Assembly (NCBI GenBank): GCA_001795245.1
Contig: MGOD01000086.1
Span: forward strand, 1 to 8,132
Reading direction: 5' to 3'
Length of the DNA stretch: 8,132 bases
Source: Chloroflexi bacterium RBG_16_70_13
GTDB taxonomy: Bacteria > Chloroflexota > Limnocylindria > Limnocylindrales > CSP1-4
Under the pieces are notes generated by a model. It had not been told where the DNA came from. It searched no databases and saw only the letters and a program-made list of their open reading frames with translations. Numbering within the stretch: the stretch's first letter is position 1; the number at the start of each line of letters is the position of its first letter. Positions 1 through 5,024 of this stretch are shown piece after piece. A program made the translations under genes and the position numbers.

Positions 1-84
1 GACCGGCTCGAGCTCGTCGACGTCCTCTGCCTGGTCTGGCGGGACGCGATCCTGCTCCGAGCCGCGATCGGCGGGTCGGTATGA
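1..84 (+). CDS. 3' end of an unidentified gene (partial)
   Basis: The reading frame starting at base 1 stays open for 27 codons and ends at a TGA at 82-84. Nearly every codon ends in G or C, which matches genuine coding sequence here. The visible residues include VLCLVWRDAILLRAA, an amphipathic or hydrophobic helix with a WRD core. That pattern recalls the C-terminal helices of DNA polymerase III delta-prime (HolB) proteins, where W/Y-RD-LL is common. The match is short, and HolB proteins usually continue further, so I do not assign a function. The gene starts outside the window and lies 36 bp ahead of the aquaporin start on the same strand, so the two could be cotranscribed. Confidence 0.4.
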   Translation, partial: DRLELVDVLCLVWRDAILLRAAIGGSV

Positions 85-105
85 TGCGGCCACGATCCGG
101 CTGAC

Positions 106-116
106 GGGAGAGGAGG
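106..116 (+). promoter_or_regulatory. Shine-Dalgarno sequence for the aquaporin gene
   Basis: The purine-rich run GGGAGAGGAGG ends 4 nt before the GTG at 121. The AGGAGG core lies at 111-116. This is the strongest ribosome binding site on the plus strand of the window and supports the GTG as the true start. No convincing -10/-35 promoter could be read in the short 85-120 leader. Confidence 0.7.
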
Positions 117-120
117 CGTC

Positions 121-792
121 GTGGACATTCGCAAGCTGATCGCCGAGGCCATCGGCACGTTCATCCTCGTCGGGATGGGCTCGCTCGCGATCATCGGGGT
201 CGGCGGTGCGGGCGAGGCCGCGAACATCGTCGTCATCGCGATCGGGTTCGGGCTCGGGCTGCTCGCCGCGATCGCGGTCGGTGGCGCCGTCTCGGGTGGC
301 CACTTCAACCCAGCGGTGACCCTCGGCGCGCTCCTCGACAAGCGCATCGACCCGCCGGCGGCGGCCGGCTACGTCATCGCCCAGGTCGTCGGCGCCGTGG
401 CCGCGTCTGGCGTGATCTTCACGATCAGCGACCAGGCCACCGTGGCCTCGACGAAGAACCTGCCGGGCATCGTAAGCGAGCTCGGGGCCTTCACCGTCGA
501 GGTCGTCCTGACCGCGATCTTCGTGGCCGTCATCCTGACCGTCACGAAGCGCGCGCCGGAGCACGCGATGACAGTGATCCCGCTGACCCTCCTGGTCATC
601 CACGCGGTCGGCATCCCCTTCAGCGGGGCGTCGGTGAATCCCGCCCGGTCGCTCGCCCCGGCGATCGTCTCGGCGGACTACGCGTCGATCGGGATCTACC
701 TCACCGCGCCGTTCGTCGGCGCCCTCGTCGGTTGGTTCGTCCACCGGGTCCTCTCGGCGCCGGATTCGGAGAGCCAGGTGCCGGCGAGCTAG
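121..792 (+). CDS. aqpZ: Aquaporin, MIP family water channel
   Basis: A 223-residue inner-membrane channel of the major intrinsic protein family, expected to pass water and possibly small neutral solutes. Both signature half-helices are present: GGHFNPAVTLG (NPA at about residues 63-65) and SVNPARSLAPA (NPA at 173-175). By alignment from memory with E. coli AqpZ, the aromatic/arginine filter is Phe43, His161, Ala170 and Arg176. Phe, His and Arg are the water-selective set, while Ala replaces the usual Thr183. About six hydrophobic spans are visible (roughly 8-28, 36-56, 83-103, 123-141, 150-168, 188-210), the usual number. Length is normal for short bacterial aquaporins. The GTG start is chosen for its Shine-Dalgarno sequence and because MDIRKLIAEAIGTF matches the family N-terminus. 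The stop overlaps the end of the convergent ATPase gene. Whether it is water-only or also passes glycerol cannot be settled, but the short loops and His/Arg filter favor aquaporin over GlpF. Confidence 0.93.
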   Translation: MDIRKLIAEAIGTFILVGMGSLAIIGVGGAGEAANIVVIAIGFGLGLLAAIAVGGAVSGGHFNPAVTLGALLDKRIDPPAAAGYVIAQVVGAVAASGVIFTISDQATVASTKNLPGIVSELGAFTVEVVLTAIFVAVILTVTKRAPEHAMTVIPLTLLVIHAVGIPFSGASVNPARSLAPAIVSADYASIGIYLTAPFVGALVGWFVHRVLSAPDSESQVPAS

Positions 793-797
793 CTCGC
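784..797. other. 14-bp palindrome at the shared stop codons of two convergent genes
   Basis: GCGAGCTAGCTCGC is a perfect palindrome centered on CTAG. The aquaporin TAG (790-792) and the minus-strand ATPase TAG (789-791) both lie in that CTAG, so the genes overlap tail to tail by 4 bp. As RNA it could form a 5-bp stem (GCGAG/CTCGC) with a CUAG loop from either strand. No T-tract follows on either side, so it does not qualify as a standard intrinsic terminator. It may simply be a compact gene junction. Confidence 0.5.
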
Positions 798-2000
798 GGC
801 GACCCCGGGGGCCTCGGGGGACGGGGCCGCGGCTGCGACCCCAGCCGCCGCCGTCGTCGGCATCAGCGGGAGGCTGCGTCCGCCCTCGGCCAGCCAGCAC
901 GCCGCGGCCTGTCCAGCACCGACATCGAAGAGCGGCGGCGACTCCGTCCGGCAGCGATCGAAGACGAGCGGGCAGCGCGGGTGGAACCGGCAGCCCGATG
1001 GGACGTGGGCGGCGTCCGGCGTCTCCCCGACGAGGATCGTGCGCTGGGCGCGCTCGCCGGCCGCCGGCGGCGTCGTCGTCGGCGAGACGCTCACGAGCGC
1101 CCGGGTGTACGGGTTGTGGGGATCCTCGATGACCCGCTCGGCCGGCCCGATCTCCATGATCCGCCCGAGGTACATCACCGCGATCCGATCGGCGAGGACC
1201 CAGGCGAGGGCAAGGTCGTGGGTGATGAACAGGTAGGTCAGCCCGCGCTCGGCGCGGAGGTCGAGCATGAGCCGCAGGAGCTCGGTCCGGATCGACACGT
1301 CGAGCATCGACACCGGCTCGTCGGCGACCACGAGCTCGGGGCCCATGACCAGGGCCCCGGCGATGACCACCCGCTGGCGCTGGCCGCCCGAGAGCTCGTG
1401 GGGATAGCGACGGGCGAAGTCCTCGGCCGGCCGCAGGCCCGCGGCGTCGAGCGCTGCGAGCACCCGGCGGCGGCGGTCGTCCGGTGCCGGGGCGAGGCCG
1501 TTGACGTCGAGCGGCTCGGCGACGAAGTCGCCGATCGACTGCTTCGGGTTCAGCGTCTCGTAGGGGTCCTGGAAGATGAGCTGGACCCGCTGACGGTAGG
1601 TGCGCAGGGCGGCCCCACCTCGAAGGTCGGTGACGTCCTGGCCATCGAAGACGACCCGCCCACCCGTCGGGGCCGTGAGCTTGACGACGACGCGTCCCGT
1701 GGTCGTCTTGCCGCTCCCGGATTCACCGACCAGGGCGAGCACCTCGCCGCGCCGGATGGTGAGATCGATCCCGTCGACCGCCCGGACGACGCCCGGGTGC
1801 CGTCCGGGCAGGATGTCGAGGGCGCTGCGGCGGATCGGGAAGTGGACCTCGAGACCCTCGATCCGAAGGAGCTCGTCGGGCTCGCCGGCGCCGATGCCTG
1901 CCCCGCCCGCGCTCATGCCTGCCCCGCCCGCGCTCATGCCTGCCCCGCCCGCGCTCATGCCTGCCCCGCCGGCGCTCATGCGCGCCCGACCCGCGGTCAC
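789..2000 (-). CDS. dppF: Opp/Dpp-type ABC importer ATPase, F-type subunit, with repeated N-terminus
   Basis: A 403-residue ATP-binding subunit that pairs with the neighboring D-type ATPase on the cytoplasmic face of the importer. Motifs in order: Walker A GESGSGKTT (92-100), Q-loop LIFQDPYETLNP (Gln144), signature LSGGQRQR (203-210), Walker B VVADEP (224-229), D-loop SMLD, H-loop ITHD (His261). The C-terminal oligopeptide/dipeptide domain carries NPYTRAL and four cysteines (337, 343, 350, 368), the typical conserved set of this family. The preferred start is the GTG at 2000, which overlaps the previous gene's TGA as GTGA and would couple translation. It has no good Shine-Dalgarno sequence. 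Residues 8-35 are four copies of MSAGGAG, so ATGs at 1979, 1958, 1937 and 1916 are alternative starts. The true ABC domain begins near residue 44 (LLRIEGLEVHF), so the first 40 or so residues are dispensable-looking and probably disordered. The last 25 residues are Ala/Pro-rich, beyond the usual domain end. SMLDVSIR replaces the common SALDVSVQ, a variant I associate with archaeal and thermotogal Opp-like sugar or peptide importers. Confidence 0.93.
   Translation of the reverse strand: MTAGRARMSAGGAGMSAGGAGMSAGGAGMSAGGAGIGAGEPDELLRIEGLEVHFPIRRSALDILPGRHPGVVRAVDGIDLTIRRGEVLALVGESGSGKTTTGRVVVKLTAPTGGRVVFDGQDVTDLRGGAALRTYRQRVQLIFQDPYETLNPKQSIGDFVAEPLDVNGLAPAPDDRRRRVLAALDAAGLRPAEDFARRYPHELSGGQRQRVVIAGALVMGPELVVADEPVSMLDVSIRTELLRLMLDLRAERGLTYLFITHDLALAWVLADRIAVMYLGRIMEIGPAERVIEDPHNPYTRALVSVSPTTTPPAAGERAQRTILVGETPDAAHVPSGCRFHPRCPLVFDRCRTESPPLFDVGAGQAAACWLAEGGRSLPLMPTTAAAGVAAAAPSPEAPGVAAS
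1896..1979 (-). repeat. Four 21-bp tandem repeats encoding MSAGGAG
   Basis: Four contiguous 21-bp units lie at 1896-1916, 1917-1937, 1938-1958 and 1959-1979. Three are identical; the fourth (first in translation order) differs at one base, 1971, which is silent. Each unit encodes MSAGGAG in the F-type ATPase frame, and a degenerate remnant (IGAG) follows at the next unit position. The unit is a multiple of three, so copy-number change would not shift the frame. On the coding strand each later ATG is preceded by GGGCGGGGCAGGC, a G-rich stretch that might act as a weak ribosome binding site. Confidence 0.92.
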
Positions 2001-3073
2001 GCCCGACCGACCGTGGCGGCGGCCGGCACGAGGACCGGCTCGCCGGAGGAGCCCTCGGAGTAGAGGTGGCAGGCGACCCGGACACGGTCGGCGAAGGTGA
2101 CCTCGGGCGGCACGACCTCCGAGCAGACGGCCATCGCCAGCGGGCAGCGCGGCGCGAAGCGGCAGCCCGGCGGAGGCGTCCGCAGGTCGGGCGGCGTCCC
2201 GGGGATCACGTCGAGCGTGCGGCGGTCGGCCTGGATGTTGGGGAAGGCGGCGAGGAGCTTCTGGGTGTAGGGATGCCGCGGCCTGGTGAAGACCTGGGCG
2301 ACCGGGCCCTCCTCTGCAACCCGCCCGGCGTACATGATCAGGACCCGATCGCAGGTCTCGGCGATGACCGAGAGGTCGTGGGTGATGAGGATGAGCGAGA
2401 GCCCGAGGCGCTCGCGGAGGCGCTCGAGGAGATCCAGGATCTGGGCCTGGACCATGACGTCGAGCGCGGTCGTGGGCTCGTCTCCGATGACGATCGCCGG
2501 GTCGCAGGCCAGGGCCATGGCGATCATCGCCCGCTGGCGCATCCCGCCCGAGAGCTCGTGGGGATAGGCCGAGCCCCGGGCCCGGGGGATGCCCACGAGC
2601 TCGAGCAGCTCGCCGGCCCGGCGGCGTGCCGTCCGGGCATCGACCCCGAGGCGCTCGACGATGGGCTCGGCGATCTGGTCCCGAACCCGGGCGACCGGGT
2701 TCAGGGCGTTCATCGCGCCCTGGAAGACGATCGAGATCTCGCGCCATCGATAGCGCCGGATGGCGGTGTCGGACTTGGTCGCCAGGTCGATGCCGTGGAG
2801 CCGGATGCTCCCGCCGACGATGCTCGCGTTGGCCGGCAACAGGCGGACGAGGGAGAGGGCGGTCGTCGTCTTGCCGCAGCCCGATTCGCCGGCGATGCCG
2901 AGGGCCTCGCCCGCGTCGAGCCGGAAGCTCACCCCGTCGACCGCCCGGACGACCTCGCCGGCGAGCCGGAAGTGGGTCTTGAGGTCGTCGACCTCGAGGA
3001 GCGGTGCCCCGGCGACGGCGAGCCTCGGCAGCGCCCGCGGTGGCCGGTCGGGCCGCGGAACCGCGGCCGTCAC
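1997..3073 (-). CDS. dppD: Opp/Dpp-type ABC importer ATPase, D-type subunit
   Basis: A 358-residue ATPase forming the other half of the nucleotide-binding pair of the importer. Motifs in order: Walker A GESGCGKTT (62-70), Q-loop IVFQGAMNALNP (Gln118), signature LSGGMRQR (174-181), Walker B IVIGDEP with D-loop ALD (about 194-205), H-loop ITHD (His232). The C-terminal oligopeptide domain has HPYTQKLL (267-274), a GTPPDL loop and four cysteines (304, 310, 317, 335). The FQGAMNALNP form and the SGGMRQR signature separate D-type from F-type subunits. The GTG start at 3073 overlaps the C-type permease TGA as GTGA, and a GAGG lies 6 nt upstream. The open frame runs another 55 codons upstream to 3238, but that stretch lies inside the permease gene and is Arg/Pro-rich shadow. 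The first 20 or so residues are Pro/Arg-rich and precede the domain (LLEVDDLKTHF at 25-35). Confidence 0.94.
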   Translation of the reverse strand: MTAAVPRPDRPPRALPRLAVAGAPLLEVDDLKTHFRLAGEVVRAVDGVSFRLDAGEALGIAGESGCGKTTTALSLVRLLPANASIVGGSIRLHGIDLATKSDTAIRRYRWREISIVFQGAMNALNPVARVRDQIAEPIVERLGVDARTARRRAGELLELVGIPRARGSAYPHELSGGMRQRAMIAMALACDPAIVIGDEPTTALDVMVQAQILDLLERLRERLGLSLILITHDLSVIAETCDRVLIMYAGRVAEEGPVAQVFTRPRHPYTQKLLAAFPNIQADRRTLDVIPGTPPDLRTPPPGCRFAPRCPLAMAVCSEVVPPEVTFADRVRVACHLYSEGSSGEPVLVPAAATVGRA

Positions 3074-4014
3074 GCCCGGCCTCGGCGCTTCGGGTTGAGG
3101 AGGTCGTCGAGGGCACCCCCGACGAGGGTGAAGGCGAACACGACGAGGACGATGCAGACGCCCGGCGGGACGAAGTACCACCACGCCCCGAGTCCCGGCG
3201 CGCCGACCGACCGGGCGGCCTCGAGGAGCTGGCCCCACGAGGGCTGGAAGGGGTCGCCGAGGCCGACGAACGAGAGCGTCGTCTCGGTCAGGACGGCACC
3301 GGCAAAGACCAGGACGGAATTGGCGACGATGAGGTTGATGACGTTCGGCAGGATGTGCCGACGCATGATGTGGCCGCTGCCGGCCCCGATGACGCGGGCC
3401 CGGTCGACGAAGGCCCGCTCCTTCAGCGACAGCGTCTGCGAGCGGATGATCCGGGCGGACGAAGACCAGCTCGTGATGCCGATGACGATGACGATGACGA
3501 TGAGCGTCATCCGGATGCCCAGGATCTCGGTCGAGCCCGAGCCGACGAGGTCCCGGATGATCGGGGTCAGGATCAGGGCCAGGACGAACGTCGGGATCAC
3601 GAGGAAGAAGTCCGTGATCCGCATGAGGACGGCGTCGACGCGCCCGCCGACGAAGCCGCTGACGATGCCGACGACGGCCCCGATGAAGACCGTGACGAGC
3701 GTCGCCAGGAGGCCGATGGCCATCGACACCCGGGCGCCGTGGACGGTCAGGTTGAGCATGTCCCGGCGGAGCTCGTCGGTACCCAGGGGGAACGCCGCCG
3801 ACGGCGGGGAAAGTCGCGTCCCGTGGGCCGTGACCGCGGTCTGGAGCGGCCCGACGAAGAAGTCCGGGGCGAGCGCGAGCGCGGCGAAGATCGCCAGGAT
3901 GAGGACCCCGAAGGCACCCTCCGGCCGCCGGACCAGCCGGACCAGCAGGTCGAAGCGACCGACCCGGCGACCGGCCGGGATCGGGGGCGACCAGCTGGCG
4001 CCGGCGGCGGTCAC
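3070..4014 (-). CDS. dppC: Opp/Dpp-type ABC importer permease, C-type subunit
   Basis: A 314-residue inner-membrane permease that forms the translocation channel with the B-type permease. An N-terminal helix (about 33-50) is followed by an outer segment with FPLGTDELRRD (75-85), a variant of the family's LGTDxxGRD motif in which Arg replaces Gly. The five-helix transport core then follows (about 97-122, 130-153, 166-182, 222-245, 280-303). The cytoplasmic EAA loop that docks on the ATPases is at about 198-225 (KERAFVDRARVIGAGSGHIM then RHILPN). ETTLSFVGLG (244-253) and GGALDDLLNPK near the end are typical of C-type subunits. The GTG start at 4014 overlaps the B-type TGA as GTGA. No Shine-Dalgarno sequence precedes it, so it probably relies on translational coupling. 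Length is normal. The substrate cannot be read from permeases of this family. Confidence 0.94.
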   Translation of the reverse strand: MTAAGASWSPPIPAGRRVGRFDLLVRLVRRPEGAFGVLILAIFAALALAPDFFVGPLQTAVTAHGTRLSPPSAAFPLGTDELRRDMLNLTVHGARVSMAIGLLATLVTVFIGAVVGIVSGFVGGRVDAVLMRITDFFLVIPTFVLALILTPIIRDLVGSGSTEILGIRMTLIVIVIVIGITSWSSSARIIRSQTLSLKERAFVDRARVIGAGSGHIMRRHILPNVINLIVANSVLVFAGAVLTETTLSFVGLGDPFQPSWGQLLEAARSVGAPGLGAWWYFVPPGVCIVLVVFAFTLVGGALDDLLNPKRRGRA

Positions 4015-4988
4015 GTCCGGACTCGCGGGTCGAGCACGCCGTAGACGAGATCGGCGAGGAGGTTCGCGAGGACGACGGACACGCTGAGGAGCAGGAAGAC
4101 CCCCTGGAGGACCGGGTAGTCGCGGGCCGTCAGGGCCTCGACGGCGAGCGTCCCGAGCCCGGGCCAGTTGAAGACGACCTCGACCGTGATCGCGCCCGCG
4201 ACGACGTAGCCGAGGTTGATGGCGATGAGCGAGACGGTCGGCAGAAGCGCGTTCGGGAGGGCGTGGTGGCGCAGGATCCGGCCTTCGCTGAGGCCCATCC
4301 CGCGGGCCGTCGTCACGTAGTCCTCGGACAGCGTCTCGACGATCGAGGACCGCATGACGATCGCGTACTGGCCCACGAGGCCGAGCCCGACGGTGGCCAG
4401 CGGCAGGGCGAGATGGGAGACGAAATCGCCGAGCCGGGCCCAGATGTCGGGGTAGGTGGCCCCGGCGGTGAGCATGCCGAAGGTCGGGAACCAGCGCAGC
4501 CCGGTCGCGAACACGAGCAGCAAGGCCATGCCGAGCAGGAAGTACGGCGTCGAGTAGAGGATCAGCGAGATCCCGTTTCCGACGACGTCGACCGGCCCGC
4601 CGCGACGCCAGCCCGAGTACGCCCCCAGGGCGAGCCCCAGGACGATCGCCACGAGCTCGCCGAGGCCGAACAGGATGACCGTCGGCCAGATCCGCTGGGC
4701 GAGGACCTGGCCCACGGTCTGCCCGCGGGCGACGAAGGAGTAGCCCAGGTCACCGCTGACGGTCGCGCCGAGGAACGCCACGAACTGGTCGGGGAAGACC
4801 GGGTCGTTGAGCCCCCAGCGCTCCCTCGCAGCCTCGAGCTGGGCCGGCGTGACGTTCGGCGTGCCGCGCAGGATGACCCGCTCGGGCGAGCCGGGCAGCG
4901 CCCGGAACAGGACGAAGTTGACGAGGACGATGAGAGCGATCGTGAACAGCGCCGACCCGAACCGGCGGGCCAGGTATGACCCGCTCAT
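4011..4988 (-). CDS. dppB: Opp/Dpp-type ABC importer permease, B-type subunit
   Basis: A 325-residue inner-membrane permease, partner of the C-type subunit. The N-terminus is typical of B-type: YLARRFGSALFTIALIVL, then FVLFRALPGSP (25-35), the family's RxxPGDP motif with Ser for Asp. GDLGYSF (79-85) sits in the periplasmic or outer loop before the core helices, which lie at about 100-124, 137-162, 193-212, 250-275 and 295-318. The EAA loop (about 218-250) reads ETLSEDYVTTARGMGLSEGR and ends in LPNALLP. It ends with LADLVYGVLDPRVR, the standard B-type tail. The ATG at 4988 gives the expected N-terminus. The region just upstream has only a weak AGG as ribosome binding site; a strong GAGGAGGA lies about 40 nt upstream, inside the 3' end of the binding-protein gene, so coupling or reinitiation is possible. 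Confidence 0.95.
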   Translation of the reverse strand: MSGSYLARRFGSALFTIALIVLVNFVLFRALPGSPERVILRGTPNVTPAQLEAARERWGLNDPVFPDQFVAFLGATVSGDLGYSFVARGQTVGQVLAQRIWPTVILFGLGELVAIVLGLALGAYSGWRRGGPVDVVGNGISLILYSTPYFLLGMALLLVFATGLRWFPTFGMLTAGATYPDIWARLGDFVSHLALPLATVGLGLVGQYAIVMRSSIVETLSEDYVTTARGMGLSEGRILRHHALPNALLPTVSLIAINLGYVVAGAITVEVVFNWPGLGTLAVEALTARDYPVLQGVFLLLSVSVVLANLLADLVYGVLDPRVRT

Positions 4989-5008
4989 CGCCTGGGTCGG
5001 CGCTGCTC

Positions 5009-5024
5009 AGTCGATCGAACGACT
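5009..5024 (-). other. Small inverted repeat between binding-protein and permease genes
   Basis: AGTCG at 5009-5013 and CGACT at 5020-5024 are inverted arms with a 6-nt loop. They lie at and just after the stop codon of the binding-protein gene, in the 34-bp gap before the permease start. In other importer operons, stem-loops at this spot help keep the binding-protein message more abundant than the permease message. The stem is only 5 bp with no T-tract, so it may be chance. Confidence 0.25.

Noticed and set aside
1896..1979. Tandem repeat as a CRISPR array or origin iterons
   Set aside because: There are no spacers between units, and the array lies inside a coding frame with conserved amino acid meaning. 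No replication gene is nearby.
732..2063. A 443-codon plus-strand frame with an ACPARAH-type repeat near its end
   Set aside because: It is antisense to the F-type ATPase. The repeat is only the reverse reading of the 21-bp array, and no ribosome binding site or domain supports it.
3481..3504. GATGAC hexamer run resembling a microsatellite
   Set aside because: It has only three perfect copies plus a degenerate one and encodes an alternating Ile/Val stretch of a permease transmembrane helix, so protein sequence explains it.
2066..4087. A 673-codon open frame on the plus strand opposite the permease and ATPase genes
   Set aside because: It is antisense to well-recognized genes, is rich in Asp, Glu, Arg and Gly without domain features, and is the expected by-product of very high third-position GC on the minus strand.
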